Source: Burkholderiales bacterium | Lineage (GTDB): Bacteria; Pseudomonadota; Gammaproteobacteria; Burkholderiales; Burkholderiaceae_C | Direction of reading: 5' to 3' | Assembly (NCBI GenBank): GCA_016195825.1 | Contig: JACPYV010000146.1 | Coordinates: 1-39,445 of the forward strand | DNA length: 39,445 nucleotides | Shown here: piece by piece, positions 9,031-17,959 of the stretch | Layout: each line of letters opens with the position of its first letter | Position numbering within the stretch: position 1 is the stretch's first letter | The notes under the pieces: generated by a model | Seen by the model: only the letters and a program-made list of their open reading frames with translations | Told to the model about the DNA's origin: nothing | Databases searched by the model: none | Program-made: the position numbers and the translations under genes

Positions 9031-9249
9031 GATCAGCTCCTTTCTCCAGGTCTCACGGATGGGCGCAGGTCCGAATGCGGCGAAATTAGTCCCGGCATTC
9101 AGGAATTTCAAGTCGTTGGGCGCCCGGCCCGGGCTGCGGTTGGCGCCCCTCCCTGTTCGCTCACGCCGGGCTTTGACGATCCGTCGCAACGAACCCCCGT
9201 GCGCCGGCAGGGCTGCCTAGCATGCCGCCACTGAATCGCTGGAGTCGGC

Positions 9250-10179
9250 ATGAATGACGAAGTGTTGGTGGCCCGCGGCCTGCGCAAGGCCTACGGAGAC
9301 AGGACGGCCGTGCACGAGGTCAGCCTCGCGTTGCGCCCCGGTGAGGTGCTGGGCCTGCTGGGACCCAACGGCGCCGGCAAGTCGACCACGGTGGGCATGA
9401 TCTGCGGCCTGACCCTGCCGGACGCCGGCTCGGTGACGCTGGCGGGCGGCATCAGCCTGGCGTCGGACGAAGCCGGCTACAAGCGCCGCATCGGGCTGGT
9501 GCCGCAGGACATCGCGCTGTACGAGGAGCTGCCGGCGCGCATGAACGTCGAGCTCTTTGGCGCGCTGTACGGCATGGCGCCCGACCTGCTGAAGCGCCGC
9601 GCCGACGAGGTGCTGGCCATGGTGGGCCTGTCCGACCGCGCCCGGGACAAGCCGTCCACCTTCTCCGGTGGCATGAAGCGGCGCCTGAACATCGCTTGTG
9701 CGCTGGTCCACGACCCCGAGGTCATCCTGCTGGACGAGCCCACCGCCGGCGTCGACCCGCAGAGCCGCAACGCCATCTTCGACAACTTGGAGTTGCTCAA
9801 ACGTGCCGGCAAGGCGCTGATCTACACGACCCACTACATGGAAGAGGCCGAGCGCCTGGCGGACCGGCTCGTCATCATCGACCACGGCCGCGTTGTCGCC
9901 AGCGGCACGCAGGCCCAGCTGTTCGCGCTGCTGCCGGCCGCGCAGACGCTGCACATCGAACTCGATGGCGAGCCCGACGACGCGTTGCTGCAGGGCCTGG
10001 ACGGGGTGAAACGAGTCGGCCAGCGGCTGGATGCCAGCGTGGCCGACATCGGCCACGACACCGGCCCGCTGCTCGCGGCGCTGGCCCAGCGCGGTGCGCG
10101 CGTGCGCGGCCTGGCCTCGGCCCGCGCCACGCTTGAAGACGTCTTCCTGGCCCTGACCGGCCGCCAACTGCGCGACTGA
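9250..10179 (+). CDS. ABC transporter ATP-binding protein (ABC-2 exporter type)
   Basis: Cytoplasmic ATPase subunit of 309 residues. Walker A GPNGAGKST is at 38-46, the Q-loop in VPQD near 85, the signature FSGGMK at 138-143, Walker B VILLDEP at 158-164 and the H-loop in TTHYMEE. The C-terminal extension of about 80 residues after the ATPase core is typical of the DrrA/CcmA/NodI-like exporters. It would power the permease encoded 13 bases downstream. The substrate is unknown; members move drugs, lipids or polysaccharides. Because the permease reading frame is broken, the whole exporter may be inactive in this strain unless the stop is read through or re-started. Confidence 0.92.
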   Translation: MNDEVLVARGLRKAYGDRTAVHEVSLALRPGEVLGLLGPNGAGKSTTVGMICGLTLPDAGSVTLAGGISLASDEAGYKRRIGLVPQDIALYEELPARMNVELFGALYGMAPDLLKRRADEVLAMVGLSDRARDKPSTFSGGMKRRLNIACALVHDPEVILLDEPTAGVDPQSRNAIFDNLELLKRAGKALIYTTHYMEEAERLADRLVIIDHGRVVASGTQAQLFALLPAAQTLHIELDGEPDDALLQGLDGVKRVGQRLDASVADIGHDTGPLLAALAQRGARVRGLASARATLEDVFLALTGRQLRD

Positions 10180-10192
10180 AGAGGACTGACCC

Positions 10193-11497
10193 ATGCAAGC
10201 CTTGCTCGCCCTCGTTCGTGCAGAACTGAAGCTGCACTTTTCCAACCGCCGCGCGGTGCTGATGAGCATCGTTGCACCCATCCTCATCGCCGCCTTCTTC
10301 GGCAGTCTGTTCGGCGGCAACACCAAGATGGCCGGCATCACTGTCGGCGTGGTGGACCTGGACGGCAGCCCGCTGTCGCAGCGCGTCGTCGCCGCGCTGT
10401 AGGCCGACACGGTGCTGAAGACCACCGTCGCCGGCGAGGCCGAGGCCATCGCTCAGGTGCGCGCCGGCAAGCTGCGCGCGGTGGCCGTGCTGCCCCAGGG
10501 CCTGGGCCGGCAGGCGGGCGCCGCGATGTTCGGCGGCAGCCCCAAGCCCGAGATCGTGCTGCACTACGACCCCTCGCAGGCCAGCGCGCTGGCCGTGGTG
10601 CGAGGGCTGCTGGCACAGACGCTGATGCAAGAGGTCAGCCGCTCGACCTTCAGCGCCAGCAGCCCCGTGCTGGCGGACCTGAAGCAACAGGTCGAGCAGG
10701 ACGCCGGCCTGGCGCCCGAGCGCCGCGCCGAACTGGCTCGCATGTTCGACAGCATCGGCGCCGTGCAGAAGCGCGAGGCCGCGCAGCCGGCCGCAGGCGC
10801 ATCGGCCGCATCGACACCCCGGGCCGGCGGCCTGTCCATGCCCTACACGACGCGCGAGATTGAGGCCGTGCAGGCCACGTCCAACGCGGCGCCGGTGGCC
10901 TACAACGGCTACGCCCATTCGTTCGCCGGCATGGGCGTGCAGTTCATCCTGATGAGCGGCGTCGAGATGGGCATGGGCCTGCTGCTGATGCGCCGCCTGG
11001 GCCTGTGGAAGCGGCTGCGCGCGGCACCGTTGTCGCGCGCCCAGCTGCTGGGCAGCCGCATCGCGGCCAGCGCGCTGATCTCGCTGATCGTCTTCGCCGT
11101 CATCTACGTGGTCGCCATCTCGGCGTTCGGCGTGCGCGTGCTGGGCAGCCCGGCGGGCTTTGCGCTGGTGCTGGCCAGCTTCGCGCTGCTGACGGCCAGC
11201 TTCGGCCTGCTCATCGCGGCGCTGGGCCGCACGCCGGAGGCCACGCGCGGCCTGGCCATCCTGGCCACGCTGCTGATGGTCATGCTGGGCGGCGCCTGGG
11301 TGCCGGCCTTCATCTTCCCGGAGTGGCTGCAAACCGTGTCGCTGGCCGTGCCGACGCGCTGGGCGGTGGACGCGCTGGATGCGATGACCTGGCGCGGCCA
11401 GGGTTTCAAGGAAGCTTTGCTGCCCAGCGCGGTGATGCTAGGTTTCAGCGCGGCGTTCGGGCTGATCGCGATCTGGCGGTTTCGGTGGGAGGAGTGA
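10193..11497 (+). pseudogene. ABC-2 type permease interrupted by an in-frame TAG
   Basis: Inner-membrane partner of the preceding ATPase. The frame runs from the ATG at 10193 (GAGGA ribosome site) to TAG at 10400-10402 after 69 residues and then continues without frame change to 11497, so the intact protein would have 434 residues. The first part carries an N-terminal membrane span (about residues 20-42). The second carries a long extracytoplasmic region and then about five spans in the last 200 residues, the normal ABC-2 layout. At the break the sequence reads AAL-stop-ADTVLK, and CAG (Gln) to TAG is the simplest single change. A GTG at 10412 could restart the rest, but that product would lack the first span. 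It could be a recent pseudogene, a sequencing error or a suppressed amber. Confidence 0.8.
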
Positions 11498-11624
11498 CGC
11501 GCCGCCGCGCGAGGGCCGGGATGTGGCACTTTGCATAGGCGGCGCCGTTTCCTGCGGCGCTGGCCGGCCCCAACCGCCTTAGAGTCCTTTTTCCAGGGCA
11601 ACAGAACGCTGGCAAGCGCTGAGG

Positions 11625-13226
11625 ATGACCGAGAGCAACGACGACGTCGCGCTGCACAGGGCGCACGAAGCCCTGGAGGTGGGGGATCTGGAGCAGGCGA
11701 CCTACCTGGCGCGGCAGGTGCTGAGGGAAGCCCAGCGCCGGCGCAACGGGCGCGACGAGGGGCGGGCACTTGCCTGCCTGGCGAATTGCGACCGCCAGCT
11801 GTCCCGCCTTCGGCGCGCCCATGACAACAGCCAACGCGCGGTCCATCTGCTGCGTGAGGCCCAGGACCTCGCTGGCGAGGTGATGGCGCTGACGACGCTG
11901 TCCCACACGGCCACCAGCCTGGGCCGCGTGGACGAGGCCGTGGAGAGCGCGCTGCTTGCCGTGTCGCTCGCCGAGGGCCTGGCGCCCTCGCACATCCAGC
12001 CACTGGCCCACAACTATCTCGGCACGGCGTTCTTCTGGTGCAAGGACTTTGCGCGGGCTGAAGCCGCCTTCGAGCGCTCCGCCGACCTGGTGCAAGCCGC
12101 AGAGGTGCCCGTCAGCCCGCTGCAGCCGCTGCTCAACCTCGCGTTCCTGGAGGCCTTCCGCTTCGCGGTGATGCGCTTCGAGACGCCCACACCTGCGCCG
12201 GTGCAGCGACTGCACACGCGGCTGGCGGACTGCGCCGAGATCATCGAGAGCCACGGCGACGAGAGCCTGATGCCGGGCTTGACCGTCACGGCGCGAACGC
12301 TGCTGCACGTCATCAACGGTCTGGCCGCAGCCTGGCAGGGCGACCTTGAAGCCGCCTCGGCCGAACTGCTCTGGAGCGAGGCTTGGGAGGCACGGCACGG
12401 GCAAGTGACCTGGCTGACCGCGATGCGACGCTGGTTCGAGAGCGAAGCCGCGTGGTCCTGTGGCGACCTTGAACTGGCGGTGGCGCTGGCCAGGGAGATG
12501 GTGGCGACGGCGTCTCAGGCGGAGCACGAGGAACTGGCCCGCCTGGGCCATGTGATCGTGGCGACGCTGGAGCGCTCGCGCGGCGACAGCCGGGCCGAGG
12601 CGGAAGAACTGCGCCGGCTCATGAAGCGCGAGCAGGCCATCCGTATCGAGGCGCTGGCGAGCCGGGCCCGGGCGGTGGAGTGGCAGCAGCAGGCACGCGC
12701 GTCGGCCGACCACATCGTGCGGCTGGAGTCCCGCTCGCGCATGCTGGAGCGGCTCTCGCTCGAAGACAGCCTCACGGGCATCCCCAACCGGCGGGCGCTG
12801 GACCGCCGGTTGTCTGCCAGGACGCCCGCAGCCGGCGATGGGGTGCAGCGCGCCTGCGTAGCCCTGATCGACGTCGACCGCTTCAAGCAGATCAACGACG
12901 GCTTCTCACATCACGTCGGTGACGAGGTGTTGAAGGTGGTGGCCGACATTCTGTCCGGCGCTGTGCGTGCGGATGACTTCGTCGCCCGGCTGGCGGGCGA
13001 CGAGTTCGTCGTGCTGTTCGGGCTGGCGACGCTGGCGGACGCGCAGCAGGCCTGCGCACGCATGAAGGCCGCTGTGCAGCACCATGGCTGGCAGGCGATT
13101 GCGCCTGGACTGCGGGTCAGCATCAGCGTCGGGCTGGAGCAGGCGCGCGCCGGCGAGTCGATGCAGGGCCTGCTGCAGCGCAGCGATTTGCAGATGTACG
13201 CCGACAAGCGGCGCGCCAGCGCCTGA
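11625..13226 (+). CDS. Diguanylate cyclase with N-terminal TPR-like repeats
   Basis: Cytoplasmic protein of 533 residues. The first 340 or so residues are helical repeats rich in Ala and Leu (for example ALEVGDLEQATYLARQVL and AEAAFERSADLV) that look like TPR motifs for protein contacts. A short coiled segment (about 330-375) leads into a GGDEF domain that would make c-di-GMP from two GTP. The active-site loop reads AGDEF at 457-461, an allowed variant. RADD five residues before it forms the RxxD inhibitory site, so product inhibition is likely. DSLTGIPNRR marks the domain start. No membrane segment is present. A possible -10 (TAGAGT, 11580-11585) lies 39 bases before the ATG. It is convergent with the beta-propeller gene. 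Confidence 0.9.
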   Translation: MTESNDDVALHRAHEALEVGDLEQATYLARQVLREAQRRRNGRDEGRALACLANCDRQLSRLRRAHDNSQRAVHLLREAQDLAGEVMALTTLSHTATSLGRVDEAVESALLAVSLAEGLAPSHIQPLAHNYLGTAFFWCKDFARAEAAFERSADLVQAAEVPVSPLQPLLNLAFLEAFRFAVMRFETPTPAPVQRLHTRLADCAEIIESHGDESLMPGLTVTARTLLHVINGLAAAWQGDLEAASAELLWSEAWEARHGQVTWLTAMRRWFESEAAWSCGDLELAVALAREMVATASQAEHEELARLGHVIVATLERSRGDSRAEAEELRRLMKREQAIRIEALASRARAVEWQQQARASADHIVRLESRSRMLERLSLEDSLTGIPNRRALDRRLSARTPAAGDGVQRACVALIDVDRFKQINDGFSHHVGDEVLKVVADILSGAVRADDFVARLAGDEFVVLFGLATLADAQQACARMKAAVQHHGWQAIAPGLRVSISVGLEQARAGESMQGLLQRSDLQMYADKRRASA

Positions 13227-13255
13227 GCCCGGCGCCGCTTCGCGCAGCGCCGGGC
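13227..13255. terminator. Hairpin between two convergent genes
   Basis: Perfect 9-base arms GCCCGGCGC (13227-13235) and GCGCCGGGC (13247-13255) enclose an 11-base loop directly after the diguanylate cyclase stop and 10 bases from the propeller-gene stop. No T-run follows on either strand, so action as a bidirectional terminator is only an inference from position and stability. Confidence 0.4.
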
Positions 13256-13265
13256 CAGCGCAGTT

Positions 13266-15677
13266 TCAGCGCAGCGGCAGGTCCCACACACCGCGGCCGT
13301 AGGTCGAGGCGCGCAGGAAGCTGCCGTCCACCGGCATGTACAGGTCGCTGACCTGCACGGTCGGCAGGCCGGCACCGAACTGCTGCCAGCTCTGGCCACC
13401 ATCGGTCGTGCGGTACACGCCGATGAAGGTGGCAGCGTAGACCGTGTTGCCGCTGGGATCGTTCGGCGCTGCCAGCAGGCGGCTGATGGGCACCCGGGGC
13501 AGGCCGTTGGCTGCGGCCTGCCAGCTCAGCCCACCGTCGCTGGACTTGACGACGTAGACCGCCTGGCCGGAGGGATTCTCCGAGGCCACGTACAGCACGT
13601 TGTTGTTGGCATAGGCGATGTTGCTATTGAAGCCCGCGTAGCCCGGGACCTTGTTGTTGCGGTAGGCCCAGTTGGCGCCACCATTGCTGGTCATCAGGAT
13701 GAAGCCGCCGGGGCCGACGGCAGCGACGTGGCCCAGGTCGACCGGGCTGGCCGAGACGCTGTGCGAGGAGCCGCGGACGTAGACGTTGTAGTCCGCGCCG
13801 TTGAACAACGGCTGCCAGGACACACCGGCGTTGTCGGTCCGGTAGATCTTGCTGGCGGTGTTGGTGAAGTACACCTTGCCGCTCGGGTCGGCCGTGGCGG
13901 ATGGCGTCTCGATGGGCGTCACGAAATACGCGTCGCAGGCGAAGATGCCGTTGTAGGTGCAGCTCGGGTCGTCGAAGACCGGGTCGGTCCACTTCTTCTG
14001 GATGTTCGGCGTCTTGGTCGCGTAGTAGACGTAGCCATAGACATAACTGCCCAGGGCGGTGCTGCCACCGGCCTGCGACCAGCCCACGCCGAAGCCGTCG
14101 CCGCCGAAGCTCTGGTTGAAGGTGCTGGTGTTGCCGACCCGGATGCGCGTGCCGTTGTCCTGCAGGCCAATGAGCACGCTCTTCGGGTCGGCGCCCGAGG
14201 TGGCCATCGCGTAGACCAGGTGGGTCGTCAGGCCGGTGTTCTTCTGGTCGGTGAAGCTGGCGCCCTCGTCCTGGCTGACGAACAGGCCGCCGTCGGAGCC
14301 AAACATCAGGCGCTTCCTGCCGCCGGCCAACGAGATCGCGCCGGTGTGGTGGTCGGCATGTGCGTAGGGCAGGCCGAACTGCGCCAGCCAGTTGGTCAGC
14401 AGCCGCCAGCTGTTGCCGCCGTCCGTGGTCTTGGCCGTGGCCAACTGGCCGCCGAGGTAGACGGTGTTGCGCGCCGGGTCGCTGGGGTCGACCGTCACCA
14501 TGTGGTTGTAGAACGATTGCCCCAGCATCAGGTCCATCGTCGGGTTTTCTTCGTTCGGGTTCACCGGCGCGCGGCCGTTGAGCCCCAGGGCCGTCCAGCT
14601 CTGGCCGCCGTCGGACGAGCGGAACAGGTCCTTCTGCCCGCCCGGATAGGCCAGGGCGGCGTAGGCATAGACGACCGAGTCGCCGGGCTGGCCGACCGCC
14701 AGCGTGATGCGCCCCGCGCCCGCGGTCAGCGCCGGTGCGGTGACCGGCAGCCAGTTGATGCCGTCAATCGAGCGGTACAGCGTTGCCGGCGAGTAGTAGC
14801 CACCGGATGCCGAGGTGGCCAGCCAGCCGGCGCTCGAGCGCGCGATGCTCCAGACACGGGTGCCGGCCCCACCGGCCGGCGTCAGCACCTTGGCATAGGT
14901 TGCGCCGCCATCGCCCGAGCGGAACACGCCCGCGTCGGTGCCCACCATCACGACATCGGCCGGGCCGCGCGTGTCCACCTTGACGTCCAGCACCATGCCG
15001 GCGCCGGGCAGGAAGACAAACGGCGACCAGCTGTTGCCGCCGTCGGTCGTCTTCAGCATCGCGCCGCCGACCAGCGGAATGCCGTCGAACGGATCGCCGG
15101 TGCCAAAGTAAAGGGTGTTGGCGTTACGGCCCAGTGCCGCGCCGCCGCCGCTGGTCGTGATGACCTTGTCGGTGATGGGCGACCAGCTCGGGTAGGGTGC
15201 CTCGAAGTTGGTCGTCTTCCAGATGCCGCCACTGGAGGACAGCACATAGACCAGGTTCGGGTCGTTCGGGTTCGGCAGGATGTTGCGCAGCCGGCCGCTG
15301 TCGGTCACCTGCAGCTTGATGTCGTTCTGCGTCTTGACCGCGCGCGTCGGGCCGATCGACGTCCAGGCTGGCGCGCCAGCCGGCGCGGTGGCGCCGGGTG
15401 CCAGCTGCGGGAAGCGCGAGCGCTGCAGCTGCAGCTCGGTCAGCATGCGCTGGGAGAAGTCCGCCGGTAGGGTGCCGTAGCGGGCCTTCTGCCATTCGAG
15501 CCGGCCGAAGATGGTGGGGCGGTCTTCCTCGCCGCCGCCGGCGGCCTGGAAGCTGCGGAAGGTCTGCGCGCTGGTGTAGCCGCTGTCATCGGTCGCGAAC
15601 TGGGCCTGGGCGCTCCACGCCATACTCACACACAGGAGTGCCGCACTCAGCCGAGCGGCTGTAGGGAGTCGGTTCAT
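13266..15677 (-). CDS. Secreted Asp-box (BNR/VPS10-like) beta-propeller protein
   Basis: Protein of 803 residues with a signal peptide (basic start, hydrophobic core, probable cleavage after AQA at residue 25). The rest is built from Asp-box repeats of the type S/T-x-D-x-G-x-S-W; at least nine or ten can be read, including TTDGGNSW (twice), SSDGGQSW, SSDGGLSW and TTDGGQSW. Such repeats form one or two multi-bladed propellers as in sialidases, GH74 xyloglucanases and sortilin. No catalytic residues of a named hydrolase can be identified, so enzyme activity is uncertain. The ATG at 15677 has AGGTGA just upstream; a GTG two codons earlier is the alternative. It lies 183 bases downstream of lepB on the same strand. 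Likely periplasmic or extracellular. Confidence 0.85.
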   Translation of the reverse strand: MNRLPTAARLSAALLCVSMAWSAQAQFATDDSGYTSAQTFRSFQAAGGGEEDRPTIFGRLEWQKARYGTLPADFSQRMLTELQLQRSRFPQLAPGATAPAGAPAWTSIGPTRAVKTQNDIKLQVTDSGRLRNILPNPNDPNLVYVLSSSGGIWKTTNFEAPYPSWSPITDKVITTSGGGAALGRNANTLYFGTGDPFDGIPLVGGAMLKTTDGGNSWSPFVFLPGAGMVLDVKVDTRGPADVVMVGTDAGVFRSGDGGATYAKVLTPAGGAGTRVWSIARSSAGWLATSASGGYYSPATLYRSIDGINWLPVTAPALTAGAGRITLAVGQPGDSVVYAYAALAYPGGQKDLFRSSDGGQSWTALGLNGRAPVNPNEENPTMDLMLGQSFYNHMVTVDPSDPARNTVYLGGQLATAKTTDGGNSWRLLTNWLAQFGLPYAHADHHTGAISLAGGRKRLMFGSDGGLFVSQDEGASFTDQKNTGLTTHLVYAMATSGADPKSVLIGLQDNGTRIRVGNTSTFNQSFGGDGFGVGWSQAGGSTALGSYVYGYVYYATKTPNIQKKWTDPVFDDPSCTYNGIFACDAYFVTPIETPSATADPSGKVYFTNTASKIYRTDNAGVSWQPLFNGADYNVYVRGSSHSVSASPVDLGHVAAVGPGGFILMTSNGGANWAYRNNKVPGYAGFNSNIAYANNNVLYVASENPSGQAVYVVKSSDGGLSWQAAANGLPRVPISRLLAAPNDPSGNTVYAATFIGVYRTTDGGQSWQQFGAGLPTVQVSDLYMPVDGSFLRASTYGRGVWDLPLR

Positions 15678-15860
15678 CGTCACCTCGTCATTGACGTCGT
15701 GACCATCCGACGTCGGGGATGCGGCGCCGGCAGTCTCGGGATAGAGACGTCAAAAAGAATAGTGAAACCGCGGCAATTCGGCACAGGCTATTCCCGTATG
15801 ACCCCAGGGTCGAGCCTGGGTGCTCCGCGGCAGCCCCACCGGCCGCGCCGACCCCGACAG
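15678..15860 (-). promoter_or_regulatory. Leader of the beta-propeller gene with three GACGTC sites
   Basis: This gap is richer in A/T than its surroundings (AAAAAGAATAG near 15752). The palindrome GACGTC occurs three times, at 15693-15698, 15709-15714 and 15746-15751. A short inverted repeat (CCCAGG/CCTGGG, near 15803-15821) lies closer to lepB. No good -35/-10 pair is seen. The sites could be bound by a regulator of the propeller gene; this is inference. Confidence 0.25.
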
Positions 15861-16556
15861 CTACAGGACAGCTTTCAGCCATCGCGAGAACCGCGGCGCC
15901 ATGCGCCAGCCGTCCTCGCCCAGCCAGTCGGCCGCGACCAGCAGGTGATGCGCCCGGCCGATCAGCTTCTCCCGCGGCACCGTGCCGATGAAGCGCGAGT
16001 CCTCGCTGTTGTCGCGGTTGTCGCCCAGCAGGAAGTAGTGCCCCGCCGGCACGGTGATCTCCGCGAAATCACGCCGCGCCGGTGCCGACGGCAGGAACTG
16101 CACCGCGTGCTCGCGGCCCCCCAGCGTCTCGGTGGCGCGCACGGCATCCACGACCCAGCCCGGCGCCAGCGTCTCGCCGACGGTGCGCTGATCGGCATAG
16201 CGCGCCGGTTCGCCGTTCAGGATCAGCACCTCGTCGCGCATCGCGATGCGGTCGCCCGGCAGGCCCACGATGCGCTTGATAAGGCGCGTGCCGCCGGCCG
16301 GCGAGCTCAGCGTGACGACGTCGCCGCGCCGCGGTTCTGCCAGCGGTAGCAGCACCACATCGGTCAGTGGCAGCTTGAGGTCGTAGGCCAGCCGGTTGAC
16401 CAGCACCACGTCGCCCTCCAGCAGCGTGGGCCGCATGGAACCCGAGGGGATGGGATTCCAGTCGGCCACCGCGGTGCGCAGCAGTGCAAAGCTGAACAGG
16501 AAGAGCAGGAAGCCGCGGTTATCGCGAAGGGTGCGTCGGAGGTTCATGGTCGCCAT
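15861..16556 (-). CDS. lepB: Signal peptidase I
   Basis: Inner-membrane serine protease of 231 residues that removes signal peptides on the periplasmic face. One membrane segment is seen at about 15-31, then box B with IPSGSMRPTL, where Ser40 is the nucleophile. Lys94 in RLIKRIVGLPGD is the general base, and GDNRDNSEDSR forms box E. It has one membrane span and is shorter than the two-span E. coli LepB, so it may be an accessory type I peptidase. No rnc, lepA or era gene lies beside it, unlike the common lepA-lepB-rnc operon, which also suggests a second copy. The ATG at 16556 was chosen; another ATG lies 9 bases in. The open frame further upstream carries no family sequence. Confidence 0.9.
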   Translation of the reverse strand: MATMNLRRTLRDNRGFLLFLFSFALLRTAVADWNPIPSGSMRPTLLEGDVVLVNRLAYDLKLPLTDVVLLPLAEPRRGDVVTLSSPAGGTRLIKRIVGLPGDRIAMRDEVLILNGEPARYADQRTVGETLAPGWVVDAVRATETLGGREHAVQFLPSAPARRDFAEITVPAGHYFLLGDNRDNSEDSRFIGTVPREKLIGRAHHLLVAADWLGEDGWRMAPRFSRWLKAVL

Positions 16557-16725
16557 GCTGGCTGTCCCGGGCTGCCGCTGCCCGGTGGCGAGGGCGAACA
16601 GCCGGTCGGGGCGGGTGAATAGCCGCCCGGCGGGTTGACTGGCAGGTGAGGCCGGCCCCGGCACCGTCCGGCCAGCGGCTATGGTGAACTGTCGCTTGTA
16701 GCCCATCGCTGCCAGGATTCCGCCC

Positions 16726-17220
16726 ATGCCCCCACGTTCCACCCTTTCCCAGTCTCTCGGGCTGCTGGCCTGGCTGGTCGTCACCTTCATGACCGGGGCC
16801 GTGGGTGCCGTGGCCTCCCGGGGTGCGCCGGTGTTCTACGCCCAGCTTGTCAAGCCGGACTGGGCGCCGCCCGCATGGGTGTTCGGGCCGGTCTGGTCGC
16901 TCCTGTACCTGCTGATGGGTGTTGCCGCCTGGCTGGTCTGGCGCGAGCGGCCGCGGCAGCCAGCGGCGCCCGCGCTGGCGCTGTTCTTCGCCCAGCTGGG
17001 TGCCAACGCGCTGTGGTCCTGGCTGTTCTTCGGTTGGCACCGGGGCGCGTTTGCGTTTGCCGAGGTGCTGCTGCTGCTGGTCCTGATCGCCGCCACGACC
17101 GCGGCGTTCTGGCGCATTCGGCGCCTGGCCGCGCTGCTGCTGCTGCCCTACCTGGCCTGGGTCAGCTTCGCGTCCGTGCTGACCTGGGCCGTGTGGCAGC
17201 GCAACCCCGGTTTGCTGTAG
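16726..17220 (+). CDS. tspO: TspO/MBR family membrane protein
   Basis: Protein of 164 residues with five hydrophobic spans (about 8-28, 50-70, 80-100, 106-128 and 132-154), matching the five-helix TspO/peripheral benzodiazepine receptor fold. Family signatures include KPDWAPPAWVFGPVWSLLYL near 45-64 and ANALWSWLFF near 92-101, with conserved Trp and Pro residues that line the porphyrin-binding pocket. TspO binds tetrapyrroles and modulates their traffic or light- and oxygen-dependent gene control. It is divergent from lepB (169 bases apart) and 55 bases ahead of tsaB, and could feed into that operon. Confidence 0.92.
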   Translation: MPPRSTLSQSLGLLAWLVVTFMTGAVGAVASRGAPVFYAQLVKPDWAPPAWVFGPVWSLLYLLMGVAAWLVWRERPRQPAAPALALFFAQLGANALWSWLFFGWHRGAFAFAEVLLLLVLIAATTAAFWRIRRLAALLLLPYLAWVSFASVLTWAVWQRNPGLL

Positions 17221-17275
17221 GCCGCCCGGGCGTCGGTGGGCCGTCGGCGCAGACCCCCGACGGTAAACTCCCTCG

Positions 17276-17959
17276 ATGCCCGTTCTGCTTGCTCTCGACA
17301 GCGCCACCGACACGATGGCCTTGGCCCTCGTGACCCCGGGGCAGACGCAGGTGTTCGAGGCCGCGGGCGGCGCCCAGGCTTCGGCGCGCATGCTGCCCGA
17401 GGTCAAGGCCTTGCTGGCGGGTGCCGGCCTCGGCATGGCCGACCTGGACGCCGTCGCCTTTGGCGAGGGGCCCGGTGCCTTCACCGGCCTGCGCACCGCC
17501 TGCGCGGTCGCCCAGGGGCTGGCTTTTGGCCTGGGCAAGCCGGTGCTGGCCATCGACAGCCTGATGCTGGTGGCCGAGGACGCGCGCTCCCAGGGCGCCG
17601 GCGACGATGTCTGGGTGGCCATGGACGCGCGCATTGGCGAGATCTACGCGGCGCATTACCGCTGGGCGGATGGTGCCTGGCGGGTGGTCGAGCCGCCGGC
17701 CCTGTACCGCCCTGAGGCGCTGTCCGCGCGCTGGGGCTATCCGGCCGCGGCGGCCGGCACGGCGCTGACCGAGTACGCCGACGCGCTGGGCCCGCTGCCG
17801 CGCGCCTGGCCGCAAGCCCATTCGCGCGCCGCGGCGCTGGGCGCCCTGGCGCTCGCCGCCTGGCAGCGCGGCCAGGCACGCGACGCCGCCGAGGCCCTGC
17901 CCGTCTATGTGCGTGACAAGGTGGCGCTGACGACGGCCGAGCGAGAGCAACGGGCATGA
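17276..17959 (+). CDS. tsaB: tRNA threonylcarbamoyladenosine biosynthesis protein TsaB
   Basis: Protein of 227 residues of the ASKHA fold. TsaB partners TsaD and TsaE to place the threonylcarbamoyl group on A37 of ANN-decoding tRNAs. Recognisable parts are the N-terminal LALDSATDTMALAL and the family motif GEGPGAFTGLR at about 63-73, followed by the helix CAVAQGLAFG. It lacks the metal-binding His pair of TsaD, as expected for TsaB. It heads a run of overlapping genes: rimI starts inside its last codon (ATGA overlap). The tsaB-rimI pairing is widespread in proteobacteria and supports both calls. Confidence 0.94.
   Translation: MPVLLALDSATDTMALALVTPGQTQVFEAAGGAQASARMLPEVKALLAGAGLGMADLDAVAFGEGPGAFTGLRTACAVAQGLAFGLGKPVLAIDSLMLVAEDARSQGAGDDVWVAMDARIGEIYAAHYRWADGAWRVVEPPALYRPEALSARWGYPAAAAGTALTEYADALGPLPRAWPQAHSRAAALGALALAAWQRGQARDAAEALPVYVRDKVALTTAEREQRA

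Noticed and set aside
13728..15470. Long plus-strand open frame of 580 codons opposite the beta-propeller gene
   Set aside because: Translation is Arg/Val/Gly/Ala-rich and without motifs, whereas the minus strand has a signal peptide and Asp-box repeats; it is a shadow of GC-rich coding DNA.
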